37,605 bases of DNA. It comes from Helochares maculicollis (taxonomy: Eukaryota > Arthropoda > Insecta > Coleoptera > Hydrophilidae). The notes under the pieces were generated by a model, which had not been told where the DNA came from, searched no databases, and was given only the letters and a program-made list of their open reading frames with translations. Each line of letters starts with the position of its first letter. The first letter of the stretch is position 1. Positions 21,181 to 33,730 of this stretch are shown one piece after another. Location of the stretch: the NCBI GenBank assembly GCA_033557835.1, contig JAWQRO010000503.1, forward strand, positions 1 through 37,605, given 5' to 3'. Made by a program: the position numbers and the translations under genes.

Positions 21181-22650
21181 GGATATCGATTTTCCACGCG
21201 AACACCCGCCAACTTGATTGTATATCGCGGCTATATTCATATCTACCTACATTTTTGATTAACATTAAATGATCACTAGATATATTAGGGGTTGAAAAAC
21301 TAAGAAGTGATGTATTTTGTAGGGGCTTCATAATATAACAATATATCACTAATGTAACAATAATATAATAAGTCAAAAATACCCTTGTGAAGCCTTTCCC
21401 CAGACAAAGCAAGTTAAAGTGAGCAAAAAGATTAAAATTGAAAACCATGCAAACTGTGCAGGAAACAAAACGAAGTAAAAGCAAAATTCCCAAGTTCGCG
21501 ATTCAAAAAGTCACTCTAGTATCCTCCAGCCAATTGTTAGTAATTTGGGGAAACTAGGTGAGCAGCGTTTGCATCTTAAAACGAAGAGCATTTGCGACCT
21601 TTACTATGATACAATCGAAAAAATCTCACCAGTATCTTCCAGCCAATTTATTCCTCATTTGGAAAATACTGTGAGCCTAAGAGCGATGGATTCAAACGCC
21701 ATTTTGAATCGCGCCCGCCTCTAACAGTCGAAACTATCTAAAATTTTTATCTCAAATTTCAGAGCCAACATCCTGAGACAAAATGAGACAAACATGTCAA
21801 TTATTTTTGGTTTCTACCCTTCGCCCACGCACTATCAACTATTTCAAAGTTTATAACGCCGATTGATTAACATTATTTAATGCGGTTAGTTGCCAGAAGC
21901 AAAATTGTATTTGCAATTTAAAATTTAGATACACTCGCAGAAATAAACTACGATGCAATTATACAAATGACCCTCGACATTCGCAAATAATCCCCAGCAT
22001 TTATTATTATTACCAAAAGTTAAATCGCTGGAAAGCAGACCAACTGAAAATTTTGGGGCGTCTCCACTCAACATTCCCACGTACAAGAAGATAAGGGCGC
22101 TACTATATGTGAAGGAACAAACCCACATTGTGCTTAAAACATTTTGTTTTACGCTTTTTGCCCTTTGGCACTTTATTTGTATGAGAGTAGAATGAAAACA
22201 CGAAAATCTTGTGTTAGGTTTTTGCTAACCGCAGCTGTTTTCAGCGATTGTTCTTTGTTTTTCGGTAATATCACGTCAACGGTTGACCGTAGCCAAAAAA
22301 AAAGCTGCATATACATTAACCTGGCTAAATCTACAATAAGTTTATTACTAGACATCTCAGTTTTCTAATCGTTAATGAGGCATCGACTTATTTTTCAGCA
22401 CCCGTGCTCAATTTCAATTATAAATCTTCATTCTACAGAATGATGAGAAATTTTAGAGTCTAAGTAGACTAAGACCACTTCCTCTTGTCTGTATCTGTAC
22501 CACAAGCCTAAGCTTTAATTGTTATTTTAATACATTTTTGCATACTTAGTGCACTCAATAACATACAAATATAAATATTGAGTGAACTATTAAAGCAAAC
22601 TTCTCAAATTTGTTACAAATTAGTACACCATAAATTGGATGCAGTAAATT
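21181..22650. other. onecut intron 1, no gene seen
   Basis: A 145-codon minus-strand frame (21056-21493) has a TTG, not an ATG, at its start and no recognisable family. The rest is AT-rich. Confidence 0.4.
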
Positions 22651-22661
22651 TGTGAAAAATT

Positions 22662-22850
22662 ATGTGTGTATTTGTGCGTTTCAGTGTGTGTTTGGGTGTA
22701 TGTTTGGGTGTATGTTTGGGTGTGTTTTTGGGTGTATGTTTGAGTGTGTGTTTGTTTAGGTGTGTATTGGGGGTGTGTATTTGGATATGTGTTTCGGTAT
22801 GTGTTTGGCTATGTGTTTGTGTGTCTGGGTGTTTAAGTATATGTTCCTCC
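22662..22850. repeat. TG-rich imperfect minisatellite (GGGTGTATGTTT-like unit)
   Basis: Units such as GGGTGTATGTTT recur with drift from a 12-bp period to shorter (GT)n-like periods. Both strands are open by composition only. Confidence 0.85.
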
Positions 22851-22909
22851 ACATCCACTTTACTCACAAGATCTGGTTCCCAGCGGTTAACCGATATGAA
22901 ATGTTGACT

Positions 22910-23800
22910 AAATAGAAAAATTTAAATTTCGTGCAAAATAAGCTGCGATTGTAACAAAAACATTTGGCACATATTGAACTCTTTCAACAGTAACCTTAAT
23001 TTACATTATTAAAACGACCGTCGGCAATTGGTAATCATAATCGATAAACTAAGCTCCAAGCGATGAAGCCATTTTTAAAAATAATTGTGCAAATACATAC
23101 ATAGCTGCTCTAAATGTACGTGCTTTTCTGACAGTAATCGCTCATTGCCTGATGTGCTGATTTTCTGACATAATCACAGAATCCTGTTAATTAGAACACA
23201 AGCTACGAAATGAAATGAAACACATTTTGGCGAAAACTAAGAAAATTACAGCCCGATTTGTATATTTGCAGCCATAGCATCAAATTTCATTGATTGACTA
23301 TTAAAGAAAACGCTTTAAAAATACACTGTTTGATAGTTCGATGAAAGTAGCAAAATTTGAACAAAATGGCAGAAAGCGATAAAATAACAAACAGATGGAA
23401 ACTTAGATCGACCTGTTCGCAAAATTAGTTTCACATTTCTCTTTGTCCAGACGGCAAGTTTTGAACTGTTCATACAAACTAAGCTTGAAAACTGAATTAG
23501 GCGCCAAAAATTGTAAAAGTGGCAAGTAAACGAAACGCAACGACAATTGGCAGGCCGGAAATGAGACTTTACTGGCATACGCTTAGTTTGAAAATAATTG
23601 AAGGAAACTGAAACCATGAGCTGTGAAACTTGCGTTAAACTACAATGTCAAAAGTGTAGAAAAGTGTGAAAAAATCAAAAATCTAAAAAAGCAGATAACA
23701 GACGAAAATTCAAATTGTTTGTCCGTGAAAATCATGAAATTTAAAGAAGTTCAAATATAACGAGGCAAAGTCCCACTTCAGGCTTAATCTCCATTCATTT
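22910..23800. other. onecut intron 1, no gene seen
   Basis: AT-rich unique sequence; contains an AATCGATAAA site at 23039-23048 that resembles an ONECUT binding site. Confidence 0.4.
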
Positions 23801-23808
23801 AGTTACTC

Positions 23809-23937
23809 TATATTTTTAGTTATTTTATATTTTTAGTTATTTTATATTTTTAGTTATTTTATATTTTTACTTATTTTATATTTTTACTTATTTTATATTT
23901 TTACTTATTTTATATTTTTAGTTATTCCATATTTTTG
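23809..23937. repeat. 17-bp AT-rich minisatellite, seven to eight units
   Basis: Unit ATATTTTTAGTTATTTT. Counting the variable base (AGT or ACT), the seven full units run G, G, G, C, C, C, G; the last is altered at its end and an eighth is partial. Confidence 0.9.
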
Positions 23938-23939
23938 TA

Positions 23940-26900
23940 TAAAACATTCAAAACTAAACACTTCCAGTGCTCCGATCAAGCTGAAAATTTTCACCTACTC
24001 GTTTTTAGCGGTTTTTAAAGAGTGTACAAAATTACAACGCGTTAGCTACATTCTAACGGCTAGGCTACATAATTATAATATAAAACTATTTAAGATAAAG
24101 GTGCTGACGATTGTCTTACTGACGGTATGCCAAGAATTGTTAAAATGAATACAGACCTCCAAACATGAAGAGTAATGACTCGAGACCGAATTTTTTCTTG
24201 GTGGTACTACTTTCACTTTTATGTACCTCGAATAGTTTATAGAAACCGAAAAACCAAAACTTATTTGTGATTTATTTATCAATATACTGCTACAAATAGC
24301 AGGATTCCTTGAGTTGTATTCAATATAATGTGATTAAATAAAAGACCAGAGGGGGCAAATTTTTCTTCTATCGCAAAAGTCAATTCTTTGTGAAGTTAGA
24401 CTGTGATAAAAAAAAATGACAAAAAACCAGCTTCGGTATATGCCCATTACAATTTGTATTTGTATTTGTAGATACAAGGATAGTGGATATTGCAAGTGAA
24501 AAGATTTCGAAAAGCCGTCATCACTTAATATTATATTAATTCGATACAAAAATAGCTGAAACTGATTATTACACCGATTCAGATTATAATAATAATACTG
24601 GTTATAATGACAGTTGTGCAAAAATTGCACTCGATAAACCAAGCAGCTGTTTAGCTAATAACAAAAAGAGCTGATGGCAATTTTATAAAAAGGCAAATTC
24701 GCTAATTTCAAAAAAGACTAATTTTAAATATAAACTGAAAACGCGAAGTCTTTGATTTCACATTATAAATTTTAATCCCTTTTTCTCAACATTTCCTTTT
24801 TCCTTCAACCCTTTATAATTCTCTTTGATGCTTTATTTTCCTAAGTAAATCACCTGTCGCTATCGCCTTGGGCAACATTTAAATAATGCGTTAAAAGCTT
24901 TTAATATCATATTATCTGCAAGCTTAACACTTACATTTTTGTGTAAGCTGAGTAGACGATGTAACAGTTATTTCATTTTCTCCTCAAAAATTATTTATTT
25001 TTAAAGATATGGGACCAATATGAAAATGTATAATTTTAAAAAATGCCTGGAAATTTCATTAAAATGTAAATATCATGTTATTCATTTACAACCTGCTCCT
25101 AAATGACATCACGGAAAACGAATTAAGGGGTTGAATAGCTTGCAAATATTTTAATTCCATGTTTACTTATACGTCAAATGTAATTTTCCTTTTCTGAGAA
25201 TTGTATTAGCTCGGGTAATCCTACAAATAGGCTGAGCGGCATCCTCGTGGCAAACAAGAAATATTTTTACAATACGTTTTACAAAACGGTTTTTTAATTT
25301 AATATGAAGCATTTCGAAGAATCTGGTTGCCTAGTCAGAGCAAATATTGTACAAAATATGCCTTCTACAAATTGAATTCATTAATTCAAGAACGTAGCGT
25401 GGTTGTTCTTCTAGAGTCTTACGGCCTACAGATTTTCTTGTGATATTGTTTCAGCACTCTTAAACGCCGCTATATCAGCTAGATTTGTCTTGCCGGGACA
25501 ATAGTCGATGTCATGAAGGTTTCATAAGAATTTTATTACCCAGCGAAAAGTATTTTAAAGTATATCTGTCACATTTCGTATGCCTAAACTGTTGAGTGGG
25601 CGCGAACTTTCCTCCCTGAGGACCACTGATCAAAGCCGCTCTTACGGTTTAGAGAGTCGTTCGTTTTTCACCGCAGTTTATATTTTAGAAAATCAGCAGT
25701 GAAATATTAGAAAATGTGTTTTGTCAAATGTGATAAATTGTATAAGCGATTTAATGGTCGAGAAAATAATATAGTTGTATGACAAGATAAAATAATGACA
25801 GTTCAGTCATTCACCATAAATTACATAAAATGGAAGACATAATACACACGATATTTTGGAAAATATGATTTCGTGATTGTCAACTTTTGATTTCTATTGA
25901 ATATTTAAGCGTCTATTTTATTCATTCGTCTAAAAAAGGTACATAAAACTGCATGACTATTTTATTAGCTACAAATATGAAATATTCACATTACGTATAA
26001 TACAATGTTTTAAATCCTGTAATAGTCGCTTTACGTGCGCTGTAAATATTTTATGAACAAAGCGATATGAGAATTGTGTTAATTACTCTATATGATATTG
26101 CACGGATATTTCTCTGCAATATATTTAATATGTCAATAGATTTAAATTATTATAATTCAAAAACTGTTCTTTTGCTGAAATTTTCTTTTCTGGCAGAAAC
26201 TTACAAACGGTCCCAATAACCTAAAACCAGATTTTTATCATTTTTCCTAATTAATCCACTTTATAAAGCAAATTAGATAATATCATAGTGTACTAATATT
26301 AGTTTGTGGTACACATAAAAACTGTTGCAGGTGTATTTGTATGTTTAGGAGCGCCAATTGTTTCGATTTTTATAGATATATTGTCATTCAGAAATTGGTC
26401 TTCTTTTCCAATTTAAACAAATTTTACTACATTTCAAATGCACTTTTCCTGCAACTACTTATTTTTCTATGCATCTTATTTTTGGGAAGGTTCTCTTTAT
26501 AAAATTTACCGGTTGCGTTCCGACCAATAATTTTAAGCTCATATAATACTAATAATTTTAAAATCATATGAGAATATTATCAAACAAGTGCAATATTTGG
26601 ATTTTCAATGCGCCATCTACTGCTGTAATAAAAGTGTTGATATGTTACATACGATTTTTTGAGCTACTGAGGATATCACAATTTTCTGGATTAGCCGATT
26701 GCCAATTCCTAGATTTGAATAAAGAACTCGACATTTTTCTACTATGAGCTGCATTGGCTACTGAATGTTCAGTGAAATATGCGTTTTGTCAAATAGAAAG
26801 TAAACAACTATCGAGTTACTAGTGTAATTTTGAAAAGAAGTCGAAAGAGATATATTGTCAGACCTACCTGAGACTTGGTTAGTTAGCGAATATTCTGAAA

Positions 26901-27840
26901 AATATAAATTTTATAAAGTGTCATTTTTAGAATATATTTTAACAAATATCGTAACACATATTAATTTAATTATTTTTAAAAGAAGTATCAAGAGAGCTGT
27001 TGCCTGAACTGGCAAAGAACTGTTTAGCCAAATGTTCAGCTTTGATAAAATAAAAGTGTCATATTCAGAAAATATAATGATAATAGTTATACAATGTTAA
27101 TACTTATATACAGCATTTCTTTGTGAAGAAATTTAATAACTCGACTGTATGTGAGTTTGGCAAGTTATCGGATACTATGTAAGACGAAATAATTTATATA
27201 TTAATGCAACGCAGCACATATTTATATTTAGTTCTTTAAATTTTTATAAAAAGTCCCGCGCTTCTGTACGCTAGAATTTTTCAACTTATAAAATATTTTA
27301 AGATTTCATGGCGAAATATATCTAAGAGCAGAAGGTATTCTTTCGCCAAGCAACGTTTTAAAACAATTTTTTCTAAGCTAAAAATCACCCAAAAAATCAC
27401 TACCGAAAATATTATGATAATACCACCTGACTTATTCCTTTGTGTAATAAAAGTGGAAATGAAATTTTGTATATAACAAAGTATTTATTATAATTTTGAT
27501 AATAATCACAGGGATCGGCAAAATAGTTTGACATAGACGAAAGGACAAATTTCATGCAGATCATCAAAACTGCACAGTTGCAATTTTTTCACAATTATGC
27601 AATTTTGATCAGATGCTCATAACAAACAGTTTTGAAGATCTACCCAAAATATCCAATAATAGCTGATATCACCAAAATTCCTCGAGCAAGGCAAAAGCGA
27701 AAAACACTTAAGCAAGTAAAACGCCAAGAAATAAGACACTCCACAGACCAGCTCTTGGAAGTATCTAACGAGTAGACCAGGAATTCCTAAACTGTTACCC
27801 ACAGGCTCAATCTATCTCACGAACATATCATGCGACCGTG
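23940..27840. other. onecut intron 1, very AT-rich, no gene seen
   Basis: No element recognised. A small open frame of 40 codons occurs at 25580-25702 inside a less AT-rich patch. Confidence 0.4.
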
Positions 27841-27844
27841 TAAT

Positions 27845-28060
27845 ACAATTTCTGCAGTTTTTATTGATTTTATTTCCACTTTAACTATATGAAATATAGT
27901 TAAGAGGAGGTATTGCAATTGTGACACCTTTGACCGTGAGTCTTTGGCGGATCTTCATATTGTCAGGGCCTATAAGCCCTCGCCAATATTGGCGTACTGT
28001 CTGTGTGTCTGTATCACTGCGTATATTATATATATTTTTGTAAAATATCTAAGATATGTA
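27845..28060. repeat. probable dispersed repeat with hairpin and palindrome
   Basis: TTAACTATAT-GAA-ATATAGTTAA (27881-27903) is a perfect 10-bp inverted repeat. It is followed by GAGGAGGTATTGCAATTGTGAC, the 14-bp palindrome CGCCAATATTGGCG (27981-27994) and a CTGTCTGTGTGTCTGT stretch. The combination looks like a short interspersed element, but no second copy is in this window. Confidence 0.4.
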
Positions 28061-28185
28061 AGGAGCTAGTCATTGAAATAGACCTATCTATCTAGACGCA
28101 CCTTTAATACTATTAAATTTATGTAGAAACCGACCTCCAACACAATTATTTTAATTTTGAGTAACCTACAATAATTTTGAATATA

Positions 28186-28696
28186 CGAGGTCTGTTCGAA
28201 AATAAAATTACTATTTAAAATTCGCGTGCTACGTCCATTTAAATTTCGCTCTTTTTTATTGTCATGTTGGTACACATATCCCCAACATATACTGACAATA
28301 TCGGCCATTTTGCATAATTAATTTGTTCCTGGCAGATATAAAACAACTTAAATATGTTTTGGTGTTTTATGATTATTTGCTACCTAAGAAAATTGATCAA
28401 AGAATCTGTATTAAATTTCAGGTCAAAATTAAAATTAAGTGTTCCACTGCACTTGTAATGTTGACTGCAGCATTTGGCGAGTCTACCTTGAGCAAAACCA
28501 TATTTATAAATGCTACCAATTCTTCATAGATAGCTGCGATGTTAATGACTTGCCTGTCTTGGACGCCCAAGCGCGTCGGCAACCCATAAAGATGGAAAAC
28601 CGTCGAATCACTATTAGACAAGTTGTAAAGGATGTTAGCACATCGACTGATTCATGCCATGACTCTATAAGCAATCAGGGCATAGTTCTTTCTTAA
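28186..28696 (+). mobile_element. mariner, 5' half
   Basis: CGAGGTCTGTTCGAAAATAA at 28186 resembles a mariner inverted-repeat end and is preceded by TA, the usual target. About 200 bp later the transposase N-terminus appears: EQR-like DQRICIKFQVKIKIKCSTA, LTAAFGESTLSKT, then after a frameshift DVNDLPVLDAQARRQ, MENRRITIRQVVKDVS, matching the mariner helix-turn-helix region (CSTAFEMLxxAFGESTMS, ENRRITIREVADDVGIS). It stops before the catalytic blocks. Confidence 0.85.
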
Positions 28697-29224
28697 TGCC
28701 CTTCCTGCTACACCCTCATTGTAAAATTTAAGAATTAGACCGTATTTTGGCAGGACTGAATTTTGCAGCTACATCTTGTATATGATGACAAAATGTAAAC
28801 TGAACAAAGCTCTAGACATAAATTTGATGTTCAAAGAGAACAGGTAGTAAAATCAAAACTTGTTGCCGATTAGTCTATATTTTTCTTTCTACAAGATATA
28901 TTTTCATTCAATAAGCTCAAACTTAATTATGTTTTATCGTTACTAGCAAGCCTAAGACAATTGTCTACTGCATAAAAATTTATTTCTGCCACCATCGAAA
29001 GTTTAAGACACCAGAATCGTCACGATACCGTAGTTTTCTTTCGTTTCACGTTATTACTACTTTTTACAATAAAATTTTTAAGCTTATCGTGTAATACATC
29101 CTCATTCAGCAAGTCTACCAAGTTTATCTCATTCTTAATATATACCTTCTTTCCTACGTTGTGTACAGTTTGAAAGTTCTAGGCCTGAAAACTAACGATC
29201 CAAAATTCAAAAACAAGACTACGA

Positions 29225-29860
29225 GATTTCTTCCAAAAATAAGATCATTTTTCAAATTTCCCGCTCTAAATGCACTAGATTATCGTTCTTTTTTGTTGTT
29301 GTCTTGGTACACATACCCCTAACATATATATCGGCAATACCAGTGTTTTTGCATATTTATTTTTTAGCCACTCTAGTTTAGGCAAAAAATTGTTTATAAG
29401 TGGTACAAAATCTTCAAAGAAGCCTGAGATGGTAATGACGATGCTCGCTCTGGACCCTTCACTACACGACGGTCGCCGAGCGATGGAAACGTTGAAACAA
29501 TGAAGAAAATTGTAATGAGAAATCACCAAATCAGTACTAGAAAGAATGTCAGCATATCGGTGGATTCTTGCCATGCAATTTTATTTGGATCTCTAGGGCA
29601 TGAAACGTATCTGAGCAAAGTCTATTCCAAAATTGCTAAATTTTTATCAAAAGTACCAATTGGTAGCGCCCAAAGACTATTGAGTTTCGGCAATGACGAT
29701 CCAGATCTACTCAAACCTTAACTGATGACGAAAAATATGATTATGACGTCGAAACCAAACCTCAGGGATTCCAATAGAAGTGGCCAGAAGAGCCAAGATC
29801 TAAAAACACGCGCAGTTCGGTTAAGGGACTACATCGAAAAAAACAAAATAGCTTTTGATG
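29225..29860 (+). mobile_element. mariner, second 5' half of the same family
   Basis: Shares with the copy at 28186 the leader around TTGGTACACATA(T/C)CCC(C/T)AACATAT (29304 here, 28269 there). It then reads DDGRRAMETL-like sequence, the segment equivalent to RRITIREVADDVGIS in decayed form, then NDDPDLLKP and YDVETKPQGFQ, WPEEPRSKNTR, the block ahead of the first core strand (NDDPDLLKxVITGDE, YDIETKxQSSQW, PEEPRPKKARQ). Ends within the catalytic domain. Confidence 0.8.
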
Positions 29861-30319
29861 AATAAATAACGATTTTTTTTAAAGGATCATCTTACTTCTT
29901 AAGCAAACTTTGTGTGTTCATAAATTATGAAATCTAAGCTAAGACGCACCAATAAACTAAGTGCATAAGCTTCGCTTCCTAAGAAATCGATTGCAAATGG
30001 AGATATGTTAAAGAATGAGCACGCTTCAAACCTCATACATTGTAATCTGATATCATTAACATTTTTAGTTGTGTTTTCAAGCTATGAGCATCAAAGGTTC
30101 TTTCAAATTTCCGAATGGTTCAATAGAAATCACTTTCCTGAAAATATTGGCCAAATTGTCATAGCAAAATACATTTTTCGCATAATTATGCTTATGAAAT
30201 TTTGCAAGCTGTTTTATTGTGATATTGAAAGAAGTACCTATTAACAAAAACACAAGAGGACTACGATACTTACAGAGAATGTATACAAAAATAATCTGCC
30301 AGTCATGCATATATTAAGC

Positions 30320-31010
30320 CAACTGAGTAAAAAAATAGTTAATGGTCAAAGACCAAGGAAATGCTTAATAGATTTAAAAAGTGCCTTTTTCAATATACGA
30401 ACTAATTGAAGTCGTTAAAGAATACCTGAGCAGATAAGAGAACTAGGTGACGAATAATTGAAGGTTAATATGAAGATCGATATTGGAACTCCCAATCTAG
30501 CTTTTAATACCTAAGACAAGAAAATAGTAAACTGAATAATGAAATGAAAGTATTGGAAGAGTAAACAGCATTTTAAGTGCAATTCATTTTGGGGAAAAGA
30601 AACTTAAAATAAGTAGAAGCTGAGGTTATCAAAAAGCTTTGCGCCTGTAGAGTAGAACTAAAAACACTAATCGAGAGACATAAATATAGAACTAGTGACA
30701 TGAAAACGAGGATTCTGGGAAAAATAGAAAACGAGCATAGAATGAATCAAACATGGAACGAAATGTTTATAGTCTTATGGGGGAAGGCAATTAATGGTAA
30801 AATTTTAGAAAGACAATTGATATAAAAATTCTTAAAAGCCAAGAAAACCAAGAACCAAAGAAACTGACGGGATCGAAAACGCAGCAGAGGAATGGGTTAC
30901 TCCATTAAAAGAGGAGCAGCAATTAAAGCAGAACAAAAAACAATTCAGACAGAAATTCAAGTCTCTAATCCTCCAGCTTTACACCTAAAGGTAGGTAGGT
31001 TTACAACTAA
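30320..31010 (+). mobile_element. possible LINE ORF1-like relic
   Basis: A Lys/Glu-rich stretch reads in one frame ELKTLIERHKYRTSDMKTRI, then GKIENEHRMNQTW, like the charged coiled-coil part of LINE ORF1 proteins. Interrupted by stops. Compositional bias alone could explain it. Confidence 0.25.
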
Positions 31011-31889
31011 ACAAGTAAGCTTTTAAATAGCTAAACAAGCCGATTGATGAGGGAAAATCTTTGCTATAATGCTAAAAGTTAAGATAAATCTTCTACTGCA
31101 CCAATTATATATTATTAAGTGTTCGTTGATGGAGGATTCTATAGCAATCATTTCACTGTATATAAATTTTAAAAACGGGGAATTAGAGCCATCAAAATAC
31201 AAGCACCAAATCTTGCCATTAAGGAATTTTTTGGATGTGGGTAAGCTCCTAAACGATTGATTTTTTGTAGTTCGCTTTTCATTGCTTGCTCTAAATCTTT
31301 AGAAAAACATGAAGGTGAAAAATAAATATACCCATAAAATTGTTTTATAGATGAGTAAGCCATTTTTAACATCGAAAAAATTATTTAGAACGCTAAGAAA
31401 ATGCCGAATCCAATAAAAAATAGAATTTTGAATGTGAAATATGGCTTCATAGGATTAGCTTGAAAGACCATGGGTTATTCAAAACAGCTGAATGATTTGC
31501 ATTGAACATCTAAAAATATTTTATTACACTATGGTCTTTGCTTTTTTGATGCTTGATAAATATCCGTAGAGCAGCTTATTTGATTCTTAACTTTGCCCGT
31601 TCATCCTGAGTAAGCAAAGCAAAAGCCTTTTTATTCCGTAACTAAATTTTTTGACGTTTTTGGATAGCCACTAGTTAATTAGTATGCAAAGAACTATGAT
31701 CTTAACCTTCTACTGCAACTAAAATATATTTTCATTTATAAAATATGTTAGTTTTAAATAATGTTAGGATTCATGAAAATATAGTTTCTTTCTCTCCCTC
31801 TCTCGTCGAGAGAAATATCGAATATTTTCGTAGTTATCCGGTGACAAATCTTATTGATCGCGTTTTGACATGGCAAGCTTTTAACGTTA

Positions 31890-32550
31890 AGCGACAAAAT
31901 TTACATGAGAAAATCTAGAATTTTGCGCAGTCTACACTTTTGTGGCCATGCACTGTATTTTGGTGCAAAATTTAGCTTTGTCCAAAATATGGTTCAGCCA
32001 AATTTTGGTGGCTTTATTTGAATTTCTATGAATTTCGGAAGGTACACATTGTAGACCAGTAAGAATGCTTCAAGAATCAAACAAGCTTCTCTTACCCGAG
32101 ATTTAACCGCTTATTTTTCGTAAAATATGTAGGAATAAATACTCCAAAAAAATTTCGATGGCTTGAAAATATAATTGTAAAACGAAGTGAAAACATGACA
32201 CAATTGCCGATTATGATTTTTCATCAAGAAATTTATTGTATTCAATTACAAATACCACTGCTCGAATTTTGAACTAACAACCTGTTCTCCTTAAACGATC
32301 AATTTATTTCAGAAAATATGAAGTTTTGTCCAATTCTTTTTGTCGTGCCAGCATTTTGACGAAAAGTTCAGCTGCGACCAGTAAATAGTGCGTCCAAACC
32401 ATGCCTGACCTCTAAACTTCTGGTAGCTGTATTTGAATTTCTACTTTTTTAAACATGAATATTTGATCGAAAAGTAGGGCATCAAGAATAAAATAAGCTC
32501 CACTAACTCGGGATTCGCTCGCTTCGCTCGCTCATCCGTAGAAGAGTGGA
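31890..32550 (+). repeat. tandem pair of a diverged dispersed repeat, about 416-bp period
   Basis: TATTTGAATTTCTA occurs at about 32014 and 32430. After each comes a related segment: GCTTCAAGAATCAAACAAGCT near 32067 and GCATCAAGAATAAAATAAGCT near 32480. The second copy ends with GATTCGCTCGCTTCGCTCGC. A reverse-strand match to AAGAATCAAATAAGCTGCTC occurs near 31575-31595. No coding capacity recognised. Confidence 0.6.
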
Positions 32551-32559
32551 GGCCCTTTG

Positions 32560-33650
32560 AGAAATAAATCAATTAAAGAGTATCGTATCAAATGTAGAAC
32601 CTGAAGATATAAAATTTCGATTTGTTTTTGTGTCTCACGAAGATTTTTATCATACAATCATATAAATCCGCCGGTATTTATATGCTTCACAAGGGAATGT
32701 TGAGTGGAGATACTTCGGATTTCTTGTTGATGTAGTCTGTGTCATCCTGTTCTAAAACCAAAGCAACTCGCGGTTTGCCGACCCCTGAAGTAGATCAACC
32801 AGCTCGATGGTCCTATACGGTCACTCAACATATACATGTACTTAAACTATTTTCCTAAAATTAACTGAATAATGAACACTTATAAAAACAAGCTACATTC
32901 AATGTAACAAACTAGTTAATAATATAGTGAAATTTTGAACTCAATTGAATTTTTGAAAAGCACATTATAAATTGGGCATTGCCTTATTGGTTTTACTAAA
33001 CAAAAAATCTTCTTTCAAAAATAAAATTGAAAAAAAAAACACAAATATAACGTATATTAAAAGTATACCTACCAACTTTTCCAATATCATCAGCGGAAAC
33101 TACAATAAAAAAGGAAAAAAGAATCATGATGTGTCGAAAGATTATAAACAAATAATGAAAAACACCAAATGAATAATATACAGAGTTGTTTAAAATGTCA
33201 CTGAAAAATTTTAAAGAACCCTGCATATTTTTACTTAAACACTATCTAAAAACATTCAATCATGAATTTTTAATGCAGTTTTGCAATTTATTGGCTGATT
33301 ATAATATGCTGTTCAAATATTCAATTATTAAGTATCAATTATTCAAAATCTGTTGTTAAATGTCAGTTGTTAAATATAAACTGTTGTAAAAAGTTGTCAA
33401 AGATCATTATTTCGTATCAGTTGTGAGAAATCGATTATTAAATATCAACTATTTAGTATTAAATATTAATCTATCACTATTAATTACTAACTATTAAATG
33501 TTAACAATTAAGCAACAACCAAGTAAATCTTAAAGTATTAGCTGTGAAATTTCTGCTTTTAATATTTATAAAAAATAGTGATAGTTAATAAAGTGTAAAG
33601 TGATAAAGTGCTGTAATTAAGCAAGCAAACAAATTGGAACAAAGCAAGCT
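32560..33650. other. onecut intron 1; degenerate TTATTAAATATCAACTA-type repeats at 33290-33500
   Basis: From about 33290 to 33500 short related strings (AATTATTAAGTATCAA, GTTGTTAAATATAAAC, GATTATTAAATATCAACTA) recur at irregular spacing. The rest shows nothing recognisable. Confidence 0.45.
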
Positions 33651-33730
33651 TCGAAATGTACAACGTGAGTTCGCCCTCGGCTATGACGTATTCTACTACT
33701 ACCAATTCGATTCGCAAAGGTTTTGAATGA

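Noticed and set aside
21056..21493. 145-codon minus-strand open frame with hydrophobic start
   Set aside because: The first codon is TTG; the first real ATG is later, the composition follows the base content and no family is recognised.
22613..22907. Cys/Val-rich and His/Thr-rich open frames on the two strands
   Set aside because: Both are translations of a TG-rich minisatellite.
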